DNA of 64,000 nt from the NCBI GenBank assembly GCA_000940995.1, contig CP005974.1, positions 496,001-560,000 on the forward strand, in the 5' to 3' direction. Of this stretch, positions 49,714 to 57,422 are shown piece after piece. Every line of letters starts with the position of its first letter. Position 1 is the stretch's first letter. Under the pieces are notes generated by a model. The model had not been told where the DNA came from. It worked only from the letters and a program-made list of their open reading frames with translations, and ran no database searches. Made by a program: the position numbers and the translations under genes. Source of the stretch: Photobacterium gaetbulicola Gung47 (GTDB lineage: Bacteria; Pseudomonadota; Gammaproteobacteria; Enterobacterales; Vibrionaceae).

Positions 49714-50964
49714 ATGTCTGAAGATTTTCGCCAACAGGCCCTTCATTACCATGCTTACCCAGTACCCGGCAAAATTGCTGTAGAGCTGACCAAACCGGCC
49801 AATACCGTAGAGGATCTCGCGCTTGCCTACAGCCCGGGTGTTGCTGAGCCCGTGCGTGAAATCGCGCAAAACGCGGAAAATGTTTACAAGTACACCGGCA
49901 AGGGCAACATGGTTGCGGTGATCACCAACGGTACGGCAATTCTGGGTCTAGGCAACCTTGGCCCATTGGCTTCAAAACCTGTGATGGAAGGTAAGGCTTT
50001 GCTGTTCAAGCGTTTTGCTGGCCTTGACTCGATCGATATCGAAGTCAAGCACCGTACGATTGATGAGTTCGTCGATACGGTTGCCAATATTGCCGATACG
50101 TTCGGCGGTATCAACCTGGAAGATATCAAGGCGCCTGACTGTTTCGAAATCGAAAAACGCCTGATTGAGCGCTGCCACGTCCCGGTGTTCCATGATGATC
50201 AGCACGGTACGGCGATTGTGACTGCAGCGGGTATGCTCAATGCGCTGGAGCTCCAAGGCAAGAAGATCAGCGAAGCGGTGATTGTCTGCCTGGGTGCCGG
50301 TGCGGCGGCGGTGGCGTGTATGGAGCTGCTTATCAAGTGCGGTGCCCAGCGCGAGAAGATCTACATGCTTGACCGCAAGGGCGTGATCCATACCCGTCGT
50401 GACGACATCAACGAATACAAGCAGCTGTTCGCCAACAACACTGACAAGCGTACTTTGGAAGATGTGATCGAAGGGGCCGATATCTTTGTCGGGGTATCAG
50501 GCCCGGATCTGCTGGCACCGGAAGCGCTGAAGCTGATGGCAGACAAACCGGTGGTGTTTGCGTGTTCTAACCCGGACCCGGAAATCAAGCCTGAGCTGGC
50601 CCATGCGGTGCGCGATGATCTGATCATGGGGACCGGCCGTTCGGACTACCCGAACCAGGTTAACAATGTCATCTGCTTCCCGTTCATTTTCCGTGGTGCC
50701 CTGGATGTTCGTGCCAGCGAGATCAATGACGAGATGAAGCTGGCCGCGGTGGATGCTATCCGGGCGCTGGCCAAAGAGCCGGTACCGGCTGAGGTGATTG
50801 CCGCCGCCGGTGCTGACAAGCTGGAGTTTGGCCCGGATTACATCATTCCTAAGCCGATGGATCCTCGCCTTCTGCCACGCGTGGCCAAGGCCGTAGCCCA
50901 AGCCGCCGTGGAATCGGGCGTGGCCCAAATCGACATGCCAGCCGGTTATATGGAAGCGAAATAA
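49714..50964 (+). CDS. Malic enzyme (oxaloacetate-decarboxylating), short form
   Basis: Converts malate to pyruvate and CO2 with reduction of NAD(P). 416 residues from the ATG at 49714 (MSEDFRQQALHYHAYPVPGKI). The frame is open 89 codons upstream, but that part overlaps the rpmE terminator and is not family-like. Motifs: AYSPGVAEP at 38-46, GLGNLGP at 78-84, FHDDQHGTA, and the nucleotide-binding LGAGAAAVA. It lacks the C-terminal phosphotransacetylase-like domain of MaeB, so it is the short bacterial type. Cofactor choice is not clear. Confidence 0.93.
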   Translation: MSEDFRQQALHYHAYPVPGKIAVELTKPANTVEDLALAYSPGVAEPVREIAQNAENVYKYTGKGNMVAVITNGTAILGLGNLGPLASKPVMEGKALLFKRFAGLDSIDIEVKHRTIDEFVDTVANIADTFGGINLEDIKAPDCFEIEKRLIERCHVPVFHDDQHGTAIVTAAGMLNALELQGKKISEAVIVCLGAGAAAVACMELLIKCGAQREKIYMLDRKGVIHTRRDDINEYKQLFANNTDKRTLEDVIEGADIFVGVSGPDLLAPEALKLMADKPVVFACSNPDPEIKPELAHAVRDDLIMGTGRSDYPNQVNNVICFPFIFRGALDVRASEINDEMKLAAVDAIRALAKEPVPAEVIAAAGADKLEFGPDYIIPKPMDPRLLPRVAKAVAQAAVESGVAQIDMPAGYMEAK

Positions 50965-50988
50965 TTTTCGTACATTGCACCGTAAACG

Positions 50989-51017
50989 AAAAAACCAGCC
51001 GCAAGGCTGGTTTTTTT
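50989..51017 (+). terminator. Malic enzyme gene terminator
   Basis: Stem AACCAGCC / GGCTGGTT with a GCAA tetraloop and seven T; it faces the metJ end. Confidence 0.88.
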
Positions 51018-51065
51018 ATCGTCAAAATACGGTGGCATTATTGACGCAGACGAATGCACATAGGC

Positions 51066-51383
51066 TTATTCGGTAATGTCTTCGTAGTTGATCCCCATCT
51101 CTTCCATCAGGGCCTTGGCTTCGGCCGGAAGGTCGTCTGGACGGTCTTTACGGATGTCGTCATCAGTAGGAAGCGGCTGTCCGGTGTAGGCGTGCAGGAA
51201 AGCCTCGCACAGCAGCTCACTGTTGGTAGCATGGCGTAAGTTATTGACTTGGCGGCGGGTACGCTCGTCGGTCAGAATTTTCAGTACCTTCAATGGAATC
51301 GAAACTGTAATTTTTTTTACTTGCTCGTTTTTCTTACCATGTTCCGCGTAAGGGCTGATGTATTCGCCATTCCACTCTGCCAT
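51066..51383 (-). CDS. metJ: Methionine repressor MetJ
   Basis: Ribbon-helix-helix repressor that, with S-adenosylmethionine, binds tandem 8-base met boxes. 105 residues. The beta-ribbon that enters the DNA groove is KKITVSIP at about 23-30, followed by the helices KVLKILTDERTRRQVNNLRHATNSELLCEAFLHAYTG. Divergent from metB with met boxes between, so it controls itself and metBL, and metF further on. Confidence 0.97.
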   Translation of the reverse strand: MAEWNGEYISPYAEHGKKNEQVKKITVSIPLKVLKILTDERTRRQVNNLRHATNSELLCEAFLHAYTGQPLPTDDDIRKDRPDDLPAEAKALMEEMGINYEDITE

Positions 51384-51460
51384 TTTTTACCTTCTCAGCG
51401 ATATAAAAGTGATGAAATATAGTATGCCTGAATTTTAGCGGGATTTACCGCCATAAGCAA

Positions 51461-51492
51461 AGACATATAGACGTCTAGAAGTGTTGACGTCC
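51461..51492. promoter_or_regulatory. Four tandem MetJ boxes (metJ/metB operator)
   Basis: Contiguous 8-mers AGACATAT, AGACGTCT (perfect consensus), AGAAGTGT and TGACGTCC. A metB -35 (TTGACG, 51484-51489) lies across the last two, and a possible -10 (TATGTT, 51507-51512) follows at 17 bases, so bound MetJ would block polymerase. Confidence 0.9.
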
Positions 51493-51560
51493 TCTTTGTT
51501 TGTGGTTATGTTGTTGCATAAAAGTTATTCACCAGGGCCGCCCTGACAAGGAAAGTAATT

Positions 51561-52727
51561 ATGTGTGACAAGAAGCTAGCCACCGTCGCTGTTCGCACCG
51601 GCATCGAATCTGATACCCAGTACAATGCTGTGGTACCCCCTCTCTATTTGACCTCGACCTATAGTTTTGCGCAGTTGGGCGAGGTGCCACAGTATGATTA
51701 CTCCCGCTCTGGCAACCCGACCCGCAATACGCTGGCCGATGCGCTGGCTGAGCTGGAAGGGGGGGCTGGTGCCGTCGTAACCAACTGCGGAACGGCGGCG
51801 ATTAACCTGCTGGCTTCTGCATTGATCGGGCCGGATGATTTGATTGTTGCCCCCCATGATTGCTATGGCGGTACTTACCGCCTGTTCAATTCCCGGGCGG
51901 CGAAAGGCGATTTCAAAGTCCGCTTTGTCGACCAGACCGATCCGGCAGCCCTGGCCGATGCACTGGCGCTGCAGCCCAAGTTGATTTGGGTGGAAACCCC
52001 GTCGAACCCCCTGCTGCGTATTGTCGATGTGGCTGAGCTTTGTGCCGCGGCCAAGCAGGTTGGCGCGCTGGTCGCGGTCGACAACACTTTCCTGTCTCCT
52101 ATCCTCCAGCAGCCTATTGCCCTTGGGGCAGATTTTGTTGTCCACTCCACCACCAAATACATCAACGGCCATTCGGATGTGGTCGGCGGTGTGCTGATCG
52201 CCAAGCAGCAAGAGCATGCCGAAGAGATCGCCTGGTGGGCGAACTGTATCGGTGCAACCGGGGCGCCGTTCGATGCCTATATGACCCTGCGGGGCCTGCG
52301 TACACTGGCGCCGAGAATGCGCATGCACGAAGAAAACAGCCGCCAGATCTTGGCCTACCTCCAGCAGCAGCCGATGGTGGGGACGATTTACCACCCGAGC
52401 CAGCCGGAGCACCCAGGCCATGCTATCGCCCTCAAGCAGCAGAAGGGCTTTGGGGCGATGCTGAGCTTTGAAATAGCGGGCAGCATGGCGCAGCTGGAGG
52501 TGTTTGTGAAGGCGCTAAACTGTTTCTCATTGGCTGAATCGCTCGGCGGGACCGAAAGCCTGATTTGCCACCCGGCCAGTATGACCCATCGTGCGATGTC
52601 AGATGAGGCCCAGGCCGAAGCGGGTTTGAAGCCGTCTCTGCTGCGGCTGTCGGTAGGGCTTGAAGATCCCGAGGACTTGATTGCCGATCTGGAACAAGCC
52701 TTCAACCTAGCGGCGGAGGGCGTGTAA
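51561..52727 (+). CDS. metB: Cystathionine gamma-synthase
   Basis: PLP enzyme joining O-succinylhomoserine and cysteine to cystathionine in methionine synthesis. 388 residues. The PLP lysine is Lys199 in HSTTKYINGHSDVVGG; YDYSRSGNPTRNTL near the N-terminus binds the phosphate of the neighbouring subunit, and CGTAAINLL is the family signature. First gene of metB-metL under MetJ control. metL starts on the base after the metB stop (TAA then ATG). Confidence 0.96.
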   Translation: MCDKKLATVAVRTGIESDTQYNAVVPPLYLTSTYSFAQLGEVPQYDYSRSGNPTRNTLADALAELEGGAGAVVTNCGTAAINLLASALIGPDDLIVAPHDCYGGTYRLFNSRAAKGDFKVRFVDQTDPAALADALALQPKLIWVETPSNPLLRIVDVAELCAAAKQVGALVAVDNTFLSPILQQPIALGADFVVHSTTKYINGHSDVVGGVLIAKQQEHAEEIAWWANCIGATGAPFDAYMTLRGLRTLAPRMRMHEENSRQILAYLQQQPMVGTIYHPSQPEHPGHAIALKQQKGFGAMLSFEIAGSMAQLEVFVKALNCFSLAESLGGTESLICHPASMTHRAMSDEAQAEAGLKPSLLRLSVGLEDPEDLIADLEQAFNLAAEGV

Positions 52728-55145
52728 ATGAGCGTTTTGGAAACACGTCAGCTGCATAAGTTCGGGGGGAGCAGCCTGGCTGATCCGCAGTGCTACCTGC
52801 GGGTCGCGGAGATCTTGCGCGAGTATTCGAGCGCGAGTGATTTAGTGGTGGTGTCGGCGGCCGGCAAGACCACTAACCGTTTGATTGAGTGGCTTGAGCT
52901 GTTGGAGAAAGACGGCCGTCGGGCTCACGAGGCGTTGCAGTCGCTGCGTAAGTTCCAGCAGGAACTGATAGAGTCGCTGCTCGAGGGGGAGGCAGCCGAT
53001 GCGTTGTTGACCCAGCTGCACCTTGAGTTGGGGGGGCTGTCCGCCATGGCGGAAAAGCCGCTGACCGAGGCGGAGCAGTCCTGGGTGCTGGGCCACGGCG
53101 AGCAGTGGTCGGCGCGGTTGTTGGCCGCGTTGTTGAACAAGCAGCAGCTGCCGGCTGTCAGCCTCGACTCGCGCTGCTTTCTGCGCGCCGAGCGGGCAGC
53201 CCAGCCGGAAGTCGACCGCGCCCTGTCTTGGCCGCTGCTCAAGGAGCAGTTGGCCCAGTACAGCCATCAACGGGTGGTGATCACCGGATTCATGGCCCAA
53301 AACGGGAGCGGCGAGACGGTGCTGCTCGGCCGCAACGGCTCTGACTATTCGGCCACCGTGATCGGAGCGCTGGCGGATGTCGAGCGGGTCACGATTTGGA
53401 GTGACGTCGCCGGTGTCTACAGCGCCGACCCGCGCAAGGTTGCCGATGCCTGCCTGCTGCCACTGCTGCGCCTTGATGAGGCCAGTGAGCTGGCGCGCTT
53501 GGCGGCACCGGTATTGCATAGCCGTACCTTGCAGCCGGTGGCACAGAGTGCCATTGATCTGACCCTGCGTTGCAGCCACCAGCCGGAGCAGGGCTCGACC
53601 CGGGTTGAGCGAGTCCTCGCCTCGGGACGCGGCGCCAAGATCATCACCTCGCTCGATGACGTGTGCCTGATTGAACTGTCGGTGACCCGAGCCCATGACT
53701 TCGCACCGATTGCCACCGATATCGAGCGCTTCCTGCAGCGTACCCAGCTGCAGCCGCTTGCCAGCAGCGTTGAGCCGGACAAAGGCCGGGTGCAGCTGGC
53801 TTATACCGCCGAAGTGGTCAATAGTGTGCTGGCCCAGCTGCAAGATAGCGGCATCGTGGCGGAGCTAAGGTTGCGCGAGGGCTTCTCGCTGGTGGCGGCA
53901 GTGGGGGCCGGGGTGGTGAACAATGCTGTGCATTGCTACGGCTTCTACCAGCAGCTCAAAGGCCAGGCGCTGGAGTTTATCGCTGAGTCGGAATCGGGTC
54001 TGAGCTTGGTCGCGGTGCTGCGCAAAGCCGATACCGATAGCCTGATCCAGGGGATCCACCAGAGCTTGTTCCAGGCCCAGAAGCGTATTGGCCTGGTGCT
54101 GTGTGGCAAGGGCAATATCGGTAGCCGCTGGCTCGAGTTGTTCGGGGCCGAGAAGGCGACGCTGGAAAAGCGTCACGGAATGAGCTTTACCCTGGTTGGG
54201 GTGGTTGACAGCCGTCGTCACTGGATTGACTTTGACGGCATCGATGCCGGCCGAGCCCAGCATGCCTTTGATGACGAAGCGGTGGAATATGAAGGTAGCG
54301 AGTGGCTGTCGGTGCTGGCCAGCCACACCTATGATGACGTGATCGTGCTGGATGTGACCGCCAGCAGCGAGCTGGCTGCGCGCTATCCGCAGGTGGCCGA
54401 AGCGGGGCTGCATCTGATTTCGGCCAACAAGGTGGCAGGCTCTGCCTCGGGTGATGATTACCATCAGGTGATCGATGCGTTCGCCAAGAGCAGCCGGTTC
54501 TGGCTCTACAACGCGACCGTCGGGGCCGGCCTGCCGGTCAACCATACGGTGCGTGATCTGCGCGAGAGCGGCGATGTAATCATTGCCTTGTCGGGGATCT
54601 TCTCCGGAACCTTGTCGTGGCTGTTCCAGCAGTATGATGGCTCGGTGCCTTTCTCGCAGCTGGTCGAGCAGGCCTGGCAGCAGGGGCTGACCGAGCCAGA
54701 TCCGCGCCATGACCTGGACGGCAGCGATGTGATGCGCAAGCTGGTGATCTTGGCTCGAGAATCCGGTCTGTCATTGGAGCCTGAGCAGGTCAGGGTGGAA
54801 ACCTTGGTGCCTGAGTCGCTGGCTGCTCTTGGGGTCGATGACTTTTTCGAACAGTCCGTAGAGTTGGATGAGCTGCTCTATGAGCGGCTGGGCAAGGCCC
54901 AGAAAGAGGAGAAAGTCCTGCGCTATATTGCCCGGCTTGATCGCCACGGAAAGGCGGCGGTGGGGATCGAGGCGTTGCCGCGCGAGCATGCTCTGGCTAA
55001 CTTGCTGCCTTGCGATAACATCTTTGCGATTGAAAGCCGCTGGTACCGCGATAATCCGTTGGTGATCCGTGGACCGGGGGCGGGCCGTGATGTGACGGCC
55101 GGGGCGCTGCTGTCGGATATCAACCGCCTGGCGTCGATGTTGTAA
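52728..55145 (+). CDS. metL: Bifunctional aspartokinase / homoserine dehydrogenase II
   Basis: Two enzymes on one chain of 805 residues. The N-terminal aspartokinase (HKFGGSSLAD at 10-19, kinase domain to about 290, then ACT-like regulatory domains) phosphorylates aspartate. The C-terminal homoserine dehydrogenase (NAD site LVLCGKGNIGSRWLELFGA, catalytic region ISANKVAGSASGDDY) reduces aspartate semialdehyde. MetL is the isoform tied to methionine rather than threonine control, which fits its place behind metB. Not feedback-inhibited by threonine in E. coli. Confidence 0.96.
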   Translation: MSVLETRQLHKFGGSSLADPQCYLRVAEILREYSSASDLVVVSAAGKTTNRLIEWLELLEKDGRRAHEALQSLRKFQQELIESLLEGEAADALLTQLHLELGGLSAMAEKPLTEAEQSWVLGHGEQWSARLLAALLNKQQLPAVSLDSRCFLRAERAAQPEVDRALSWPLLKEQLAQYSHQRVVITGFMAQNGSGETVLLGRNGSDYSATVIGALADVERVTIWSDVAGVYSADPRKVADACLLPLLRLDEASELARLAAPVLHSRTLQPVAQSAIDLTLRCSHQPEQGSTRVERVLASGRGAKIITSLDDVCLIELSVTRAHDFAPIATDIERFLQRTQLQPLASSVEPDKGRVQLAYTAEVVNSVLAQLQDSGIVAELRLREGFSLVAAVGAGVVNNAVHCYGFYQQLKGQALEFIAESESGLSLVAVLRKADTDSLIQGIHQSLFQAQKRIGLVLCGKGNIGSRWLELFGAEKATLEKRHGMSFTLVGVVDSRRHWIDFDGIDAGRAQHAFDDEAVEYEGSEWLSVLASHTYDDVIVLDVTASSELAARYPQVAEAGLHLISANKVAGSASGDDYHQVIDAFAKSSRFWLYNATVGAGLPVNHTVRDLRESGDVIIALSGIFSGTLSWLFQQYDGSVPFSQLVEQAWQQGLTEPDPRHDLDGSDVMRKLVILARESGLSLEPEQVRVETLVPESLAALGVDDFFEQSVELDELLYERLGKAQKEEKVLRYIARLDRHGKAAVGIEALPREHALANLLPCDNIFAIESRWYRDNPLVIRGPGAGRDVTAGALLSDINRLASML

Positions 55146-55270
55146 TCAGGCTGCCAACTACCGCCTCTCGTCAGTGAAATTCACTGGCTAAAGGAAGGTG
55201 ATCCAGTGCAATGGTCTGGGTGGTTGAGCTTGCCTAGCTCAAGTGTCCATGACTATCGTTTATGACCGAC

Positions 55271-55294
55271 AAGCCCGCTGTTTGCGGGCTTTTT
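55271..55294 (+). terminator. metBL terminator
   Basis: Stem AAGCCCGC / GCGGGCTT with a 5-base loop and five T in the run. A separate small palindrome CAGTGAA / TTCACTG (55172-55186) lies between metL and this terminator. Confidence 0.85.
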
Positions 55295-55356
55295 AGTGGC
55301 CGGGCAATGTTGAAGATCCTGCAATTTGAAGTTGAGAAATATTCATGATCATCGTG

Positions 55357-55411
55357 TTGACATTAAATTGGTTACAAGACATTCTGTAGACATATAGACG
55401 TCTAAACGGTT
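55357..55411 (+). promoter_or_regulatory. metF promoter with MetJ boxes
   Basis: TTGACA at 55357-55362 with a weak -10 (CATTCT) 17 bases on. Tandem met boxes AGACATAT, AGACGTCT and AAACGGTT follow at 55388-55411. The first 16 bases are identical to the metJ/metB operator. MetJ bound here would block metF transcription when S-adenosylmethionine is high. Confidence 0.82.
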
Positions 55412-55470
55412 ATTTGGATGACGTCAGTTTTAGGGAGCGGCCGCGTGCCAACAAGAGTAAGGAATGGATT

Positions 55471-56361
55471 ATGGGGTATTCATACGCAAGCCACTTGGAT
55501 TCACTGAACCAGAATATTGCTGACATTGACGGCAACATCAATGTGTCGTTCGAATTCTTTCCGCCAAGCAGCGAGCAGATGGAGCAGACGCTGTGGAATT
55601 CCATTCACCGCCTGAAAACGCTGCAACCTAAGTTCGTCTCGGTGACTTACGGGGCTAACTCGGGTGAGCGTGACCGTACCCACTCGATTATCAAAGACAT
55701 CAAGGAGCAGACCGGCTTGGTGGCGGCACCGCACTTGACCTGTATCGATGCGACCCGCGATGAACTGCGCAGCATTGCCCGCGACTACTGGAACAACGGT
55801 ATCCGCGATATCGTTGCCCTGCGCGGCGATTTGCCGGCCCAGGGGGTCAAGCCGGATATGTATGCGGCGGACTTGGTTGAGCTGCTGCGCTCGGAAGCCG
55901 ACTTCGATATCTCGGTGGCAGCGTACCCGGAAGTGCATCCTGAAGCCAAGAGTGCCCAGGCCGACCTGATCAACCTCAAGCGCAAGGTCGATGCCGGTGC
56001 CTGCCGTGCCATCACCCAGTTCTTCTTTGACGTTGAAAGCTACCTGCGCTTCCGTGACCGCTGCGTGGCGGCGGGGATCGATGTTGAAATCGTACCGGGG
56101 ATCCTGCCGGTTTCCAACATGAAGCAGGCCAAGCGCTTTGCCAACGCCAATAACGTCAAGATCCCGGGCTGGCTGGAGAAGCAGTACGAAGGGCTGGACG
56201 ACGATTTGCTCAGCCGCCAGATGGTAGGGGCCAGCAATGCGATCGATATGGTGCGGGTACTGAGCCGCGAAGGGGTGAAGGACTTCCACTTCTATACCCT
56301 TAACCGCGCCGAACTGACCTATGCCATCTGCCATACGCTGGGGGTGCGTGCCAAGGCCTGA
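55471..56361 (+). CDS. metF: 5,10-methylenetetrahydrofolate reductase
   Basis: FAD enzyme that makes 5-methyltetrahydrofolate for the last step of methionine synthesis. 296 residues from the ATG at 55471 (MGYSYASHLDSLNQNIADID), the same length as E. coli MetF; AAGGA lies just before it. Upstream in-frame codons overlap the operator and are rejected. TIM barrel with catalytic Glu28 in VSFEFFPP, Asp in RGDLP, and QFFFDVESY. Controlled by MetJ. Confidence 0.97.
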   Translation: MGYSYASHLDSLNQNIADIDGNINVSFEFFPPSSEQMEQTLWNSIHRLKTLQPKFVSVTYGANSGERDRTHSIIKDIKEQTGLVAAPHLTCIDATRDELRSIARDYWNNGIRDIVALRGDLPAQGVKPDMYAADLVELLRSEADFDISVAAYPEVHPEAKSAQADLINLKRKVDAGACRAITQFFFDVESYLRFRDRCVAAGIDVEIVPGILPVSNMKQAKRFANANNVKIPGWLEKQYEGLDDDLLSRQMVGASNAIDMVRVLSREGVKDFHFYTLNRAELTYAICHTLGVRAKA

Positions 56362-56395
56362 TGCGAGAAGGCCGGCACCAAGTGATAAATAAAAG

Positions 56396-56420
56396 AAAAG
56401 CCGCTCGGAGCGGCTTTTTT
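56396..56420. terminator. Bidirectional terminator between metF and aphA
   Basis: Stem AGCCGCT / AGCGGCT with a 3-base loop, A-rich and T-rich flanks. It serves metF and the convergent aphA. Confidence 0.85.
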
Positions 56421-56443
56421 ATGTTCTTCGCTGAAGTTAAAAC

Positions 56444-57007
56444 TTACAGGGCAACAGGGCTGCCAGCGGAGTCCATGTCTTTCAGCTCAGCCAGTACTTC
56501 TTCGGCCCAGTCAATCCATGCCTGACGGTTGTGGATCGCTCGGCGAAGGGTTAGACGGTCAAGACGGGATTGGCGATCGAGGTTCTTGTGGTCAGCAAAA
56601 TGGATTTTCTCCATTTCGTTGTAATGGTTGATTAGTGTGTGTGACTCTTCGATCAGGCCTTCAAGCTGCTGCTGCATCGGCTCTGAATTGTGGACACCGC
56701 ACACGACCAGCTTGGCAGAAAATTCATCGCGGATGGTTGGGTTTCGGGCTGGCTCTTGGAACCACTCAAACAGTGCCTGACGGCCCAGATCGGTAATGGA
56801 ATAGACCTTGCGATCGGGTTTGCCTTCTTGCGGCTCCAGTTTGCAGGTTACCTGGTCATTGCCGGCCATCTTGTTCAGCTCGCGGTATACTTGCTGGTGG
56901 CTGGCTTTCCAGAAGTAGCCAATACTGTGGGAAAACTCTTTGGTGATATCGTAACCGGTGGCATCTCGGTTACTCAACACAGTCAAAATAACGTGTGGTA
57001 GTGACAT
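56444..57007 (-). CDS. aphA: PadR-family regulator AphA
   Basis: 187 residues. It is the low-cell-density master regulator of Vibrio quorum sensing and an activator of virulence and biofilm genes in V. cholerae. N-terminal PadR winged helix (MSLPHVILTVLSNRDATGYDITKEFSHSIGYFWKASHQQVYRELNKM), the EPQEGKPDRKVYSIT wing, and a C-terminal antiparallel coiled coil for dimer formation (about 110-175). It has a few more C-terminal residues than the V. cholerae protein. It neighbours ppc in the same order as in V. cholerae. The long upstream region could hold the sites for quorum regulators and the Qrr small RNA pairing region. Confidence 0.93.
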   Translation of the reverse strand: MSLPHVILTVLSNRDATGYDITKEFSHSIGYFWKASHQQVYRELNKMAGNDQVTCKLEPQEGKPDRKVYSITDLGRQALFEWFQEPARNPTIRDEFSAKLVVCGVHNSEPMQQQLEGLIEESHTLINHYNEMEKIHFADHKNLDRQSRLDRLTLRRAIHNRQAWIDWAEEVLAELKDMDSAGSPVAL

Positions 57008-57254
57008 CTCTTCTATCCGTTAAAATACTACAAAAAAATAACTCAATCGGCATGGCCTGAGACGGCCGCAACGTACCCATCGCTCATTGGCGTTTTTATA
57101 ATCGTGCTGTTGCAGTGCCTGATCAAGATCACGTAGCATACACATCAATGAGCTAATTTTCGACATCAGAGCGTGATATCGACGAAAACTGGTGCAACCA
57201 ATTGCCCGTCTTGTGATGCTGGTCTATATATTGCCTGTTATTTGCTATTCATTC
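57008..57254. other. aphA upstream region
   Basis: About 250 gene-free bases before aphA (minus strand). It includes TGA-N6-TCA at about 57120-57131 within GATCAAGATCACG, a partial CRP-like match. No perfect LuxR/HapR-type box was identified by eye. The aphA leader is AT-rich near the start codon. Confidence 0.4.
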
Positions 57255-57280
57255 TTTGATGCAAATTGTTTTGCATCAAA
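57255..57280. promoter_or_regulatory. Perfect 26-base dyad between aphA and ppc
   Basis: TTTGATGCAAA (57255-57265), TTGT, TTTGCATCAAA (57270-57280). The 11-base arms pair perfectly. It lies about 250 bases before aphA and about 90 bases beyond the ppc terminator, so it more likely acts on aphA. A smaller repeat GGTTTA / TAAACC follows at about 57297-57315. Confidence 0.6.
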
Positions 57281-57368
57281 CAATTTCACTGCGTGTGGTT
57301 TAGTTTAGTTAAACCCGTGTTGGCAGTACTGTCTCAATAGTGAGGCGATGTGAAGTTGTGGAGAAAAG

Positions 57369-57399
57369 AAAAGGCTAGCGCATCAGGCGCTAGCCTTTT
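57369..57399 (-). terminator. ppc terminator
   Basis: Perfect 13-base stem AAAAGGCTAGCGC / GCGCTAGCCTTTT with a 5-base loop, 24 bases after the ppc stop. Confidence 0.88.
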
Positions 57400-57422
57400 A
57401 TGTCGAATATGTCGCGTGCCGG

